Origin: Novosphingobium silvae
Lineage (GTDB): Bacteria; Pseudomonadota; Alphaproteobacteria; Sphingomonadales; Sphingomonadaceae
Assembly (NCBI RefSeq): GCF_009856825.1
Contig: NZ_WVTD01000001.1
Coordinates: 1 to 64,000, forward strand
Direction of reading: 5' to 3'
DNA: 64,000 bases
In this document: positions 42,501-51,699 of the stretch, in pieces
How positions within the stretch are numbered: the first letter of the stretch is position 1
Layout: every line of letters begins with the position of its first letter
The notes under the pieces: generated by a model
Database searches by the model: none
What the model saw: the letters and a program-made list of their open reading frames with translations, nothing else
What the model was told of the DNA's origin: nothing
Translations under genes and position numbers: made by a program

Positions 42501-44696
42501 ATGGCAACGCTCGTATTCAGCGGCATAGGCACGATGCTGGGCGGTCCGATCGGCGGCGCCATCGGCACGCTCGCCGGGCGGCAGGTCGATGCCGCACTGT
42601 TCGGGCCGGGCCGCCGACAGGGCCCGCGCCTCAAGGACCTGGCCGTCACCACCTCCACCTACGGCCAGATCGTGCCGCGGCACTTTGGCCGGATGCGCGT
42701 GGCCGGCTCGATCATCTGGGCGACCGAGCTCGTCGAACACGATGAAGCCCAAGGTGGCGGGAAGGGCACGCCCGGCACCACCACCTACAGCTACACGGCG
42801 AACTTCGCGATCGCCCTCTCCAGCCGGCCCATCCTTTCCGTGGGCCGGATCTGGGCGGACGGCAAGCTGCTGCGCGGTGCTGCGGGCGACCTCAAGGTGG
42901 GGGGGACTCTCCGGATCCACACCGGCCAGGGCAATCAGGCACCCGATCCGCTCATGGCTGCGGCGGAGGGGGCGCAACGCTGTCCCGCCCACCGCGACCT
43001 AGCCTATGCCGTGTTCGAGAACCTCGAGCTCGCTCCCTTCTACAATCGCATCCCCTCGCTCACGTTCGAGATCATCGCTGACGAGAGCTTCGACCTCGGG
43101 GCGCTCGTTCGCGACGTGGTCGAAGACCTCGAAGGTTCCCTGCCGCTGCCGACGATCCTCGGATACTCCAGCGAGGGGCCCCCCGCGACCGACATCGAAA
43201 CGTTCGACCAGGTGGTGCCGCTCGCCATAGACACCGCAGGAGGGCGGCTCGTCATCGCCCGCGAACGTTCGCACGCCGACCTCGTCGAACTTCCCGAGGC
43301 CGCGATCGCAGTCGGCGACGACGACTTCGGCGGGGCCTCCGGCTTTACCAGACATCGCGCACCGGCTTCCGCGCAACCGCCGATGATCCTGCGCTATTAC
43401 GATCCGGGCCGCGACTATCAGGCAAGTGTCCAGCGCGCGAGCGGGCGGGCAATGGCCGGGGAGCCCGGCGCGTTGGACCTTCCCGCCGCAATCGAGGCGG
43501 CATCTGCTCGCACCCTGATCGAAAGCGCGGCTCGCCGCATCGATTGGAGCCGGGATCGCGTGTCCTGGCGCACCTGCGAACTCGATGCCTCCATAGCGCC
43601 CGGCTCGCTTGTCTCCCTGCCGGGGATCGGGGGAATGTGGCGGGTCTGCGAATGGGAGTGGCGCGAAAGCGGCATCGAACTCGCGCTGCAGCGTCATCTG
43701 CCCCTTGGTGCAGACATGCCGCCTGCGCTTGCAACGGACCCCGGCCGCCTCAACTCCCTGCCCGACGTCCTGCCGGGCGAAACAGGCCTTTTCGCCTTCG
43801 AGCTGCCCTTCGATCCCGCGAGCGGTGGACCGGATGCTCCGCGGTGCTTCGCCGCTGTTTCCAGTGCCAGCCCCGACTGGCGAGGAGCAGCCCTTTTCGC
43901 CGACCGCGGAGACGGCGAGCTGCTGCCGCTCGGCCCCAGCGGCCGTCGCCGTGCAGTGATGGGCACGACCGTTTCCATCCTCCCGGACGCGAACCCGCTT
44001 TTCCTGGACCGAGGCCCCGGGCTTGTTGTGAGGCTGATCGACCCCGCCATGCAGCTGGCATCGATCGACACGCGGCAGCTCGCGGCAGGCGCCAACCTGG
44101 CGATCGTCGGCGAAGAGATCTTGCAGTTCCTGCATGCCGTTCCACTCGGCGATGGATACTGGCGCCTGAGCGGCCTGCTGCGTGGACGCGGCGGAACCGA
44201 AGCCGCGAGGGCGCTCCACATCGCCGGCGAGCCCTTCGCTCTGCTCGGCACGGGGCTTGCCTCGATCGATACGTCCGTGCTCGGCTCGGCAGCCGAACGT
44301 CAGGTCGTCGCGCTTGGTGCGGGCGATGCGGCTCCTGCGCAAAGCCGGGTGCGGCTGGATGGCATCACCTTGCGGCCGCTCTCCCCGGTCCACCCCCGCC
44401 GGACGGTGCGGCACGATGGTACCTGCACCCTGTCATGGACCCGGCGCACGCGGGGAGGATGGGCGTGGCAGGACGGAATAGACATGCCATTGGTCGAAGA
44501 AGCCGAACTCTACCGCGTCACGACAGGTCCGCTGGAAGCGCCGCTGGCCACCTGGTCGGTCGCCGCGCCGCGTCTGGACCTCCCCGCAGCTCTCTGGAGC
44601 GAACTCGCCGAGATGGCACCCGGCGCCCCTCTCCAGGTTCGCCAGCAGGGCACCCATGCCCTCTCGCTTCCGCTGACGCTCTGTACTCTGCCCTGA
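42501..44696 (+). CDS. GTA tail-tip/baseplate protein (g15-type), short form
   Basis: The product has 731 residues. The N-terminus (GTMLGGPIGGAIGTLAGRQVD, then KDLAVTTSTYGQIVPRHFGRMRVAGSIIW) is the g15 signature, and YNRIPSLTFEIIAD and SRDRVSWRTCELDASIAPGS follow the same order. The Rhodobacter protein is about 1300 residues and has a central TIM-barrel domain; none is evident here. A beta-rich C-terminus ends in a LSWTRRTRGGWAWQDGIDMP segment. It probably forms the receptor-facing tip. Confidence 0.88.
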   Translation: MATLVFSGIGTMLGGPIGGAIGTLAGRQVDAALFGPGRRQGPRLKDLAVTTSTYGQIVPRHFGRMRVAGSIIWATELVEHDEAQGGGKGTPGTTTYSYTANFAIALSSRPILSVGRIWADGKLLRGAAGDLKVGGTLRIHTGQGNQAPDPLMAAAEGAQRCPAHRDLAYAVFENLELAPFYNRIPSLTFEIIADESFDLGALVRDVVEDLEGSLPLPTILGYSSEGPPATDIETFDQVVPLAIDTAGGRLVIARERSHADLVELPEAAIAVGDDDFGGASGFTRHRAPASAQPPMILRYYDPGRDYQASVQRASGRAMAGEPGALDLPAAIEAASARTLIESAARRIDWSRDRVSWRTCELDASIAPGSLVSLPGIGGMWRVCEWEWRESGIELALQRHLPLGADMPPALATDPGRLNSLPDVLPGETGLFAFELPFDPASGGPDAPRCFAAVSSASPDWRGAALFADRGDGELLPLGPSGRRRAVMGTTVSILPDANPLFLDRGPGLVVRLIDPAMQLASIDTRQLAAGANLAIVGEEILQFLHAVPLGDGYWRLSGLLRGRGGTEAARALHIAGEPFALLGTGLASIDTSVLGSAAERQVVALGAGDAAPAQSRVRLDGITLRPLSPVHPRRTVRHDGTCTLSWTRRTRGGWAWQDGIDMPLVEEAELYRVTTGPLEAPLATWSVAAPRLDLPAALWSELAEMAPGAPLQVRQQGTHALSLPLTLCTLP

Positions 44697-44732
44697 GCCA
44701 AACCAACCTCATCGACCCCACAGGAGTGTTCC

Positions 44733-45191
44733 ATGCCCGATCCTCTCACCTTCACCAGTGCGACACCGCGCTATTCGCTGCCTCTTCTCCACGTCGGGCA
44801 GGCACAGAAGGAAGCGTTTGTGAACGAGGCGCTTGGTCTTGCAGATGTGCTGCTTCACTGCACCGTCCAGGGCTCAAATGCCGCTCCTCCGGAAAATTCC
44901 TTAGATGGCGAAGCCTGGCTGATCCTGGAAAATGCAACTGGCAGCTGGGAAGGACACGAAGGCGAAATCGCGGTGCGACAGGGCGGCGGCTGGCTGTTCG
45001 TAACCCCGCGCGACGGCATGCGCGTCTTCGATCGCTCCACCGGATGCGAGGCGCTGTTTTTCGGTTCCTGGAGAAAAGCTTCGCTTCCTTTGGAACCACT
45101 TGGAGGATCGAGTGTTGATGGGGAGGCTCGAGCTGCGATCAAAGATCTGGTCTCGGCTCTTCAAGCCTTGGGTATCCTCCCATCGGCATAA
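44733..45191 (+). CDS. DUF2793 protein at end of GTA cluster
   Basis: This 152-residue protein has the DUF2793 opening: PRYSLPLLHVGQAQKEAFVN followed by EALGLAD, with WLILENATGSWEGHEGEIAV. DUF2793 proteins are usually the last structural genes of such tails and are thought to be fibre or adhesin parts. AGGAG precedes the ATG at good spacing. No lysis genes follow. Confidence 0.87.
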   Translation: MPDPLTFTSATPRYSLPLLHVGQAQKEAFVNEALGLADVLLHCTVQGSNAAPPENSLDGEAWLILENATGSWEGHEGEIAVRQGGGWLFVTPRDGMRVFDRSTGCEALFFGSWRKASLPLEPLGGSSVDGEARAAIKDLVSALQALGILPSA

Positions 45192-45379
45192 CGGGTGCAT
45201 CAACAGGGGTTCTTCGGGGTGGCAGAGATTTCGTTCATCGATGTCGCAAGCGCAACCCAAGGGCCCGTAATCGCGACATTTTGGCAACAGTCGGGCTTAA
45301 TGTGCGCTTGCACACGGAATGCCGAGGGGTTAGACACTCTCGCACTCGGTGGCTCCAAATCTCTTTGTAGGGGAAACGT

Positions 45380-46399
45380 ATGAGGAAACTCGTCCTTGGT
45401 CTGGCATTGGCTTCTACCGCCATTGCCACGCCTGCGCTCGCACGCGACGACCAGTGGTATCTGCAGCTCGAATTCGGCGGCATGATCGTCGAAGACGCTG
45501 ATGTGGACATCAATGGCGTCAACAACGTCGACACGCTCGACTTCAACAAGGGCTTCGACGGCGGCGGCGTTCTTGGCTACGACTTCGGTCCGTTCCGTCT
45601 TGAAACCGAAGCCAGCTATCGCCAGGCTTCGATCAAGAACAGCGGCGGTGCTGACGCCAGCAACCTGACGTTCATGGTGAACGGCCTGCTCGACTTCGGT
45701 CCCGACGATGGCCTTCAGGGCTTCATCGGCGGTGGCGCCGGCGTTGGCCGCGTCCACGCTGACGTCATCGACGACTCCGACACCGGTTTCGCATGGCAGG
45801 CGATCGCAGGTATCCGCGCTCCGCTCAGCTCGAACTGGGACGTGGGCCTGAAGTACCGCTTCATGAACGTCGACAACGTCGACCTGGTCGGCCCGGCCGG
45901 TGACAGCATCAGCACCCGCTGGCGCTCGCACTCGCTGCTGGGTACCCTGGCGTACAACTTCGGTGGTGAGGAAGCTGCTCCCCCGCCGCCCCCGCCGCCC
46001 CCGCCGCCTCCGCCGCCCCCGCCGCCCCCGCCGCCTCCGCCGGTGGTCTGCAACAAGGGTCCGTACATCGTGTTCTTCGACTGGGATAAGTCGGACATCA
46101 CGCCGGAAGCCGCGACCATTCTGGACAGCGCCGTCAGCGCCTATGGCAACTGCGACAGCGTTCCCATCATGCTGGCCGGTTACACCGACCGCTCGGGTTC
46201 GCCGAAGTACAACCAGGGCCTGTCCGAGCGTCGTAACGCTTCGGTCCGCGCTTACCTGACCAGCCACGGTATCCCCGACGGCTCGATTTCGAGCCAGGGC
46301 TTCGGTGAAAGCAACCCGCGCGTCCCGACTGCGGACGGTGTTCGCGAGCTGCAGAACCGCCGCGTCGAGATCACTTACGGTCCGGGTTCGGGCATGTAA
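45380..46399 (+). CDS. OmpA-family outer membrane protein
   Basis: The product has 339 residues. A signal peptide ends near ALARDD, then an eight-strand-type beta barrel (about residues 25-195), a run of 21 prolines, and a C-terminal OmpA domain (YIVFFDWDKSDIT, LAGYTDRSGSPKYNQGLSERR, GFGESNPRVPT, LQNRRVEI) that binds peptidoglycan. It is flanked downstream by a strong terminator. A GTAGGGGAAACGT element before the ATG is a strong ribosome site, consistent with abundant expression. Confidence 0.93.
   Translation: MRKLVLGLALASTAIATPALARDDQWYLQLEFGGMIVEDADVDINGVNNVDTLDFNKGFDGGGVLGYDFGPFRLETEASYRQASIKNSGGADASNLTFMVNGLLDFGPDDGLQGFIGGGAGVGRVHADVIDDSDTGFAWQAIAGIRAPLSSNWDVGLKYRFMNVDNVDLVGPAGDSISTRWRSHSLLGTLAYNFGGEEAAPPPPPPPPPPPPPPPPPPPPPVVCNKGPYIVFFDWDKSDITPEAATILDSAVSAYGNCDSVPIMLAGYTDRSGSPKYNQGLSERRNASVRAYLTSHGIPDGSISSQGFGESNPRVPTADGVRELQNRRVEITYGPGSGM
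45980..46042 (+). repeat. Poly-proline (9-bp unit) repeat in ompA
   Basis: Seven tandem 9-base units, mostly CCCCCGCCG with CCT variants, encode 21 consecutive prolines that link the barrel to the peptidoglycan-binding domain. Tandem units of this kind can change in number by slippage while keeping frame. Confidence 0.9.
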
Positions 46400-46423
46400 G
46401 CGAACCGGCAACGGTCAAGATTG

Positions 46424-46456
46424 GGGGGTCGGAGCAATCCGGCCCCCTTTTCTTTT
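46424..46456 (+). terminator. Rho-independent terminator of ompA
   Basis: A 10-bp stem (GGGGGTCGGA with TCCGGCCCCC, one G-U) closed by a GCAA tetraloop of the GNRA type is followed by TTTTCTTTT. It starts 25 bases after the ompA stop codon. Confidence 0.92.
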
Positions 46457-46473
46457 GCGCGTACCAGCAAGCC

Positions 46474-46509
46474 TAAGAAAAAGGGCCGGCGGATCAAACC
46501 GCCGGGCCC
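46474..46509 (-). terminator. Rho-independent terminator of queC
   Basis: On the minus strand a GC-rich stem (GGGCCCGGCGG with CCGCCGGCCC, one bulge) is followed by TTTTTCTTAGG. It lies 27 bases past the queC stop, back to back with the ompA terminator. Confidence 0.88.
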
Positions 46510-46535
46510 GTTGTGTTTCAGAAGTGTCTTTTGCT

Positions 46536-47231
46536 TCAGGCGGCGTAGGCAGTCGGGTCCACCAGACCGGCGTCGGCAAAGCCGGCCTTGCGCAGGCGGC
46601 AGCTATCGCAAAGCCCGCATGCGCGGCCCTCAGGCTGGGGATCGTAGCACGACCAGCTCATGCCGGGATCCAGGCCAAGCCGGTCAGCTTCGCGGGCGAT
46701 GTCGGCCTTGCCCATGAACTGCAGCGGAGCATGGATGCGAAGTGCCTTGCCTTCATCGCCCGCCTTCGTCGCCAGCGTGGCGATATCCTCGAACGCAGCG
46801 ATGAATTCCGGCCGACAATCCGGGTAGCCCGAATAATCCAGCGCATTGACGCCGATGAATATGTCGGTGGCGCCGATCGCCTCAGCCCAAGCCAGCGTCA
46901 GCGAGAGGAACACCAGGTTGCGCGCGGGTACGTAAGTGACGGGAATGTCCTCACCCACACCGCCCTTGGGAACCGCAATGTCATCGGTCAGCGCCGACCC
47001 GCCAAACCGCCGCAAATCGAGTGGAAGCACCACATGGCGCTTGGCCGCGACGAAGGCCGCAATCTGCGCGGCTGCATCCAGTTCCCGCCTGTGACGCTGG
47101 TCATAGTCTATGGTCAGTGCGTTGACGGCAAAGCCCTGCTCGCGCGCGATCCCCGCGCATACCATTGAGTCCAGACCGCCGGAGAGAAGCACGACAGCCT
47201 GCCGCACATCGGAAGAGTTCACATTCTGCAT
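46536..47231 (-). CDS. queC: 7-cyano-7-deazaguanine synthase
   Basis: The product has 231 residues from the ATG at 47231. It has the PP-loop ATP pyrophosphatase motif VVLLSGGLDSMV (residues 13-24), and four clustered cysteines for zinc near the C-terminus (WSCYDPQPEGRACGLCDSCR). It converts 7-carboxy-7-deazaguanine to preQ0 in queuosine synthesis. No other que gene is adjacent. Further in-frame codons upstream to 47267 lack family-like sequence. Confidence 0.93.
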   Translation of the reverse strand: MQNVNSSDVRQAVVLLSGGLDSMVCAGIAREQGFAVNALTIDYDQRHRRELDAAAQIAAFVAAKRHVVLPLDLRRFGGSALTDDIAVPKGGVGEDIPVTYVPARNLVFLSLTLAWAEAIGATDIFIGVNALDYSGYPDCRPEFIAAFEDIATLATKAGDEGKALRIHAPLQFMGKADIAREADRLGLDPGMSWSCYDPQPEGRACGLCDSCRLRKAGFADAGLVDPTAYAA

Positions 47232-47281
47232 GCGGTGTGGGCTACTCCCGCACACCTCCGCCTGCAATGCTCAACTGCCCG

Positions 47282-47689
47282 TCAGTTCGTGCAGGCGCCT
47301 GTATGGCGGCCTTCCGCCGAATAGGCGAAGGGCAGGCCCTTGACGATGCCCTGCGTGTCCACCTGGATAAGGCGATTGGTCTCGCGCCTGACCTGCGTTC
47401 GCCCGTAGCCATGGCCGCGGCAGGTGTACTGCACCGTGACCTGTTCCGGACCATCCTCTACCACGACGGTACTGCACGGCAGACCCGGATGACGCAGCTG
47501 GATAAGGCGCCGAGGATTGTCGATGCAGATGTTTCGCACGGTGCCGTCACCGCCGCGCTCGCGCATTTCCCAGTTCCCGCGCTGCAGTTCGTCCAGCATG
47601 ACCAGAGAAGGTTTTTCGCCCAGCGCAGGCGCGGCGACAAGCGCCAGCCCGGCAAGCGACAGCACTGAAAGGGTGGACTTCAATTTCAT
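47282..47689 (-). CDS. Small secreted protein, DUF3617-like
   Basis: This 135-residue product has a clear signal peptide (MKLKSTLSVLSLAGLALVAA, cleavage after APALG). The mature part contains RGNWEMRERG, then Cys-containing ICIDNPR, LPCSTVV, YTCRGHGYG and a final TGACTN. The spacing of Trp and four cysteines recalls DUF3617 periplasmic proteins of sphingomonads; that is a weak resemblance. The function is unknown. Confidence 0.7.
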   Translation of the reverse strand: MKLKSTLSVLSLAGLALVAAPALGEKPSLVMLDELQRGNWEMRERGGDGTVRNICIDNPRRLIQLRHPGLPCSTVVVEDGPEQVTVQYTCRGHGYGRTQVRRETNRLIQVDTQGIVKGLPFAYSAEGRHTGACTN

Positions 47690-47763
47690 TCCTTCGGCCC
47701 GCCTACCGACCCTCTACAGTATCGGTAGGCGGCTGCCCGATTTCAACCGGACAGCACCGCCAC

Positions 47764-48672
47764 TTACGTCGGAATGCGCAGTATCTTCGAACAGAAAGCG
47801 CAATCCACGGGGATCATGCCATCGTCGTCCCGCATTTCGACGCGCTGCTCTTCAGGGAAGCTCGAGAGGATGCCGAGGTAGTGCTCAACCGTGCAGCGGC
47901 ACCCTCGCTCGAGCGGCAGCAGCGGCTCCACCCGCACTTCCTCCTCCTCGTGGAACAGCCGCCAGAGCAGTTGCTCAAGGTTGAGGACCGGATCGACCAG
48001 CTCCGCCTCCTGGACACTGCCTGCCATGATGGCGACATGTTCCCAGTCGGGATGGTCGTCCTTGGCGTGGAGCCGCTCGCGGCCGACCTCTCCTTCCGGG
48101 AAATGCTGCACCAGCAGCCCACCGGCGGTGCAGCGCGCCCCGTTGGAACGCACCGCAATGCGGATCAGGGTCGGCACCTGTTCGGACTGCGCGAAGTAGT
48201 TCTCGCATGCCTGCGCCAGCGATTCCCCCTCGAGCGGAACGATGCCCTGGTAACGCTCGCCGCTGACTGCCAGGTCGAACGTGATGGCAAGATAGCCCTT
48301 GCCAAAAATCGTCTCGAGCGAACACCCTTCTTCGAGGGCTCCGACCATGTCGGGGTTGTGGCGCAGGTACCCGCGCACTTCCCCGCGGCGATAGTCGCAG
48401 ACCAGCAGGTCCACGGCGCCGCCCTCGGCCTGGGCCTGGAAAGTGATCTGCGCGCCGTCGTCCTTCAGCAGCGAGCCCATCAGCGACGTCAGAACGAGCG
48501 CTTCGGCCAGGACGTGCTTGACGACCTTGGGATAGTCGTGGGCGGAAAGCACCGTTTCCAGCACCGGGCCAAGCCGTACGAGCCGGCCGCGCGCGTGGCG
48601 TGCAGGCACGGTGAACGCAAGGACGCGGTCGAAGCCGGTGTCGTCGCGGCGCAAGAGTTCGTCCCTGATCAT
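47764..48672 (-). CDS. hslO: Redox-regulated chaperone Hsp33
   Basis: This 302-residue protein has an N-terminal Hsp33 fold ([37 protein letters not shown]) and the C-terminal redox switch with CRC and CAFC zinc cysteines. Oxidation releases zinc and activates the chaperone. The start overlaps the argF stop by 4 bases, so it is the third gene of argD-argF-hslO, an order common in alphaproteobacteria. Confidence 0.95.
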   Translation of the reverse strand: MIRDELLRRDDTGFDRVLAFTVPARHARGRLVRLGPVLETVLSAHDYPKVVKHVLAEALVLTSLMGSLLKDDGAQITFQAQAEGGAVDLLVCDYRRGEVRGYLRHNPDMVGALEEGCSLETIFGKGYLAITFDLAVSGERYQGIVPLEGESLAQACENYFAQSEQVPTLIRIAVRSNGARCTAGGLLVQHFPEGEVGRERLHAKDDHPDWEHVAIMAGSVQEAELVDPVLNLEQLLWRLFHEEEEVRVEPLLPLERGCRCTVEHYLGILSSFPEEQRVEMRDDDGMIPVDCAFCSKILRIPT

Positions 48673-49595
48673 AGCTTCCCCAGCGCCCAGAGCAGGACGG
48701 ATTTCTGCGCATGAATGCGGTTTTCGGCCTCGTCCCAGATCGCAGACTGAGGACCGTCCATGACCTCGTCCGTCACTTCCTCGCCGCGATGGGCGGGCAG
48801 GCAGTGCAGGAAGATGGCGCGTGGGTCGGCCGCCGCCATGAGGGCTGCATCGACCTGGTAGGGCTGCATGGCCGCGACGTGAACATCGCCGCCCGGCTGC
48901 CCCATGGACACCCAGGTGTCGGTGACGACGACCTGCGCACCGGCCACTGCCGCGCGGGCATCCTGGGTCAGGATGATCTCGCCGCCTGCAGCGCGCGCGC
49001 GCTCGATGAAGCCTGCATCGGCCTCGTATCCGGGCGGACCCCCCAGACGCAGGGTGAACTTCATGAGGCCCGCAGCCTCGATCAACGAATTGGCGACGTT
49101 GTTGCCGTCCCCAAGCCACGCCACCTGAAGGCCGGGCAGGGCGAACCCGCGCTCAACGATGGTCAGCAGATCGGCAACGATCTGGCACGGGTGCGACAGA
49201 TCGGTAAGGCCGTTGATGACCGGGACGTCGGCATAGTGCGCCAGTTCCTCGATCTTGGCGTGATCGTCGGTCCTGATCATGATCGCGTCGACCATGCGGC
49301 TGAGCACGCGAGCGGTGTCGGCGATGGTCTCGCCCCGCCCGATCTGGGTGCTGCCCGCCTCCATGATCAGGGCAGAGCCGCCCAGCTGCCGCATCGCCAT
49401 GTCGAAGGACACGCGGGTACGGGTCGAATTCTTCTCGAAGATCATGGCCAGCACGTGCCCGGCGAGCGGCGCATCGGCGTCCGCGCGGCCCTTGGGCCAG
49501 CTCCTGCGAGCAGCCTTCCGGTCGATGGCATCGTTGATCATCGCAGCGATGGCATCGCCGCCGGCGTCGGCCAGGCCGATCAGGTCACGGGTCAT
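48669..49595 (-). CDS. argF: Ornithine carbamoyltransferase
   Basis: This 308-residue protein has the carbamoyl-phosphate motif [19 protein letters not shown], then [15 protein letters not shown] (OTCase-specific HPCQ), the ornithine-side WVSMGQ, and [11 protein letters not shown]. It makes citrulline from ornithine. The start shares one base with the argD stop (TGATG). The order argD-argF-hslO supports an arginine operon. Confidence 0.96.
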   Translation of the reverse strand: MTRDLIGLADAGGDAIAAMINDAIDRKAARRSWPKGRADADAPLAGHVLAMIFEKNSTRTRVSFDMAMRQLGGSALIMEAGSTQIGRGETIADTARVLSRMVDAIMIRTDDHAKIEELAHYADVPVINGLTDLSHPCQIVADLLTIVERGFALPGLQVAWLGDGNNVANSLIEAAGLMKFTLRLGGPPGYEADAGFIERARAAGGEIILTQDARAAVAGAQVVVTDTWVSMGQPGGDVHVAAMQPYQVDAALMAAADPRAIFLHCLPAHRGEEVTDEVMDGPQSAIWDEAENRIHAQKSVLLWALGKL

Positions 49596-50785
49596 CAGAC
49601 GACCTCCTCGGGCTGGTAGCTGGCCGCCGCGGCGGAAAGCTTTTCCATGAATTCATCGATGTGGGTGTCGTCGATGACAAGCGGTGGCAGGATGCGCACC
49701 ACGTTGTCGCCGGCGGAAACCGTCAGCAGCTCGTGGTTGTCGCGCATGTGGGCGACGAAGGCGCGGGGCTCGACTTTCATCTTGAGCCCGATGAACAGGC
49801 CGCGCCCGCGCACGAGTTCGAACAGATCGGGGTAGTTGCCGATGAACTGTTCCAGCCGGGCCCGGATCCGCTCGCCCTTGGCGCGCACGTCTGCAAGGAA
49901 GGCCTCGTCGGGGATCACGTCGAGCACGGCGCCGATCGCAGCCATCGCGAAGGGGTTGCCACCATAGGTCGAACCGTGCGTACCCGCGACCATGCCGCGC
50001 GCAGCCTTCTCCGTCGCAAGGCACGCTCCGACCGGGAACCCGCCACCGATGCCCTTGGCCGTTGCCATGATGTCGGGCTCGATGCCGTACTGCTCGTAGG
50101 CGTAGAACGTGCCCGAGCGTCCGACGCCGCTCTGGACTTCGTCGAGGATCAGCATCAGGTCATGCTCGTCGCACAGGGCACGCAGGCCCTGCATGAACGC
50201 GTCCGTGGCGATGCGGATGCCGCCCTCGCCCTGGATCGGCTCGACGAGGAAGCCTGCGGTGTTCGGGCCGATGGCCGCCTTTGCCGCCTCGAGGTCATTG
50301 AAATCGACGTACCGGAATCCGGGCAGCAGAGGCAGGAAGCCCTTGTGCATCTTTTCCTGGCTCGACGCGCTGATCGTCGCCAGCGTGCGGCCGTGGAAGG
50401 CGTTGTTGAACGTGATCAGTTCGAACTTGTGATCGTTCCCGGCCGACTGGTGATAGGCCCGCGCCGTCTTGATCGCGCACTCGACCGCCTCGGCGCCGGA
50501 ATTGGTGAAGAACACCGTGTCCGCGAACGTCAGGTCGACAAGCCGCTTCGCCGCAGCCTCACCCTGGGGGCTGCCATAAAGGTTGGACACGTGCATCAGC
50601 GTTTCCGCCTGCTTCTGGATCGCGCCGATAAGGCCCGGGTGCGAGTGGCCAAGCGCATTCACCGCGATGCCGCTTGCGAAGTCGAGGAAACGGCGACCAT
50701 CCTCGCTGACCAGGTGGCAGTGCTCGCCGCGAACGGGACGCACGCCGCACCGGGGGTACACGGGCATCAGCGGAGTGATCGACAT
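49595..50785 (-). CDS. argD: Acetylornithine aminotransferase
   Basis: This 396-residue class III PLP aminotransferase has [18 protein letters not shown] at the N-terminus, [30 protein letters not shown], and the PLP lysine in [14 protein letters not shown]. It may also act as succinyldiaminopimelate aminotransferase. The start is at the ATG at 50785 ([12 protein letters not shown]). It is first of argD-argF-hslO and follows the cold-shock gene on the same strand with 134 bases between. Confidence 0.94.
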   Translation of the reverse strand: MSITPLMPVYPRCGVRPVRGEHCHLVSEDGRRFLDFASGIAVNALGHSHPGLIGAIQKQAETLMHVSNLYGSPQGEAAAKRLVDLTFADTVFFTNSGAEAVECAIKTARAYHQSAGNDHKFELITFNNAFHGRTLATISASSQEKMHKGFLPLLPGFRYVDFNDLEAAKAAIGPNTAGFLVEPIQGEGGIRIATDAFMQGLRALCDEHDLMLILDEVQSGVGRSGTFYAYEQYGIEPDIMATAKGIGGGFPVGACLATEKAARGMVAGTHGSTYGGNPFAMAAIGAVLDVIPDEAFLADVRAKGERIRARLEQFIGNYPDLFELVRGRGLFIGLKMKVEPRAFVAHMRDNHELLTVSAGDNVVRILPPLVIDDTHIDEFMEKLSAAAASYQPEEVV

Positions 50786-50831
50786 GTCGGTTATCCTCGA
50801 AACAGAATCGGTGTGTGAAGATCGCAAACGA

Positions 50832-50861
50832 CAAATGGCGGCCCTACCGGACCGCCATTTG
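50832..50861. terminator. Perfect inverted repeat between cold-shock gene and argD
   Basis: CAAATGGCGG and CCGCCATTTG form a perfect 10-bp stem with a 10-base loop. Read on the minus strand it comes about 60 bases after the cold-shock stop codon and 46 bases before argD. A second smaller GC hairpin is at about 50885-50903. No long T run follows, so a terminator, a processing site or a leader structure of argD are all possible. Confidence 0.45.
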
Positions 50862-50919
50862 CGCGCATTTAGACGTTTGCAGTCCCCCGGTCAAACCGCC
50901 GGGGATAGTGCAGGCAGGA

Positions 50920-51699
50920 TCAGCCCTGGAGCGCCGTCAGGTTGACCGCCGAGTACTTGCCTCGTCGATCGACCTCGATGTCGAACTCCACGCGATCGCC
51001 TTCGTTCAGGCCGGAAAGGCCCGAGCGTTCCACGGCACTGATGTGCACGAATGCATCCGGCTGGCCGTCATCGCGGGTAATGAAGCCGAAGCCCTTCATG
51101 GAGTTGAAGAACTTGACCGTACCGCTGGCCTTTTCGCCCGTGAGCTGACGCTGCGGGGCTGCCGGCTCACGCTTGGCGACGGGGATCACATCGCCCACGA
51201 CGCTGAGGTCGGTGGCCGAGATCTTGCCGCCACGGTCGACAAGCTGGAATTCGAGCTGCTGGCCTTCCGCCAGGCCTTCGAGGCCGGCGCGCTCTACCGA
51301 GCTGATGTGCACGAACACATCGTCGCCGCCTTCGTCGCGCTGGATGAAGCCGAAGCCCTTCGCTGCGTTGAAGAACTTTACGACGCCGCGGCCCTGGCCA
51401 ACGACCTGGGCGGGCATGCCGCCACCGCCGCCACCGCGCGGGCCGCCGCCGAAGCCGCCGCCACCGCCGCCGCGGAAACCACCGCCGCCGCCGCCGCCGC
51501 CGAAGCGATCACCGCCGCCGCCGCCACCGCCGCCGAAGCCGCCGCCACCACCGCCGAAACGGTCGCCGCCGCCACCGCCGAAGCGATCACCGCCGCCGCC
51601 GAAACGATCTTGTCCGGCAAAGAACGGGTCGAATTCGTCTTCTCCGAACCGATCCCGCTTGTCGCGTCCCCTACCGCGACGACCTCTGTCAAAACCCAT
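50920..51699 (-). CDS. Two-domain cold-shock protein with long Gly-rich N-terminus
   Basis: The product has about 259 residues. Residues 1-30 are basic ([16 protein letters not shown]), then about 75 residues of RFGGGG-type repeats with interspersed Asp and Arg. Two cold-shock domains follow, each with RNP motifs ([17 protein letters not shown]...DVFVHIS and [17 protein letters not shown]...DAFVHIS). They should bind single-stranded RNA or DNA. The Gly/Arg/Phe-rich region is likely disordered. ATGs at 51735 and 51729 are alternative starts. Confidence 0.88.
   Translation of the reverse strand: MGFDRGRRGRGRDKRDRFGEDEFDPFFAGQDRFGGGGDRFGGGGGDRFGGGGGGFGGGGGGGGDRFGGGGGGGGFRGGGGGGFGGGPRGGGGGGMPAQVVGQGRGVVKFFNAAKGFGFIQRDEGGDDVFVHISSVERAGLEGLAEGQQLEFQLVDRGGKISATDLSVVGDVIPVAKREPAAPQRQLTGEKASGTVKFFNSMKGFGFITRDDGQPDAFVHISAVERSGLSGLNEGDRVEFDIEVDRRGKYSAVNLTALQG
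51415..51612 (-). repeat. Glycine-rich coding repeats of the cold-shock gene
   Basis: Degenerate GGC-triplet tracts broken by GATCGTTTC/GATCGCTTC-type units encode [13 protein letters not shown] repeats. The tract is the only strongly repetitive segment of the window besides the ompA proline run, and is prone to slippage in frame. Confidence 0.75.

Noticed and set aside
31016..45379. Active prophage
   Set aside because: No integrase, repressor, replication, holin or endolysin genes and no flanking attachment repeats were seen. The gene order is that of a GTA.
51415..51612. Short regular repeats considered as a CRISPR-like array
   Set aside because: The repeats are in-frame glycine codons of the cold-shock gene, without unique spacers and without cas genes.
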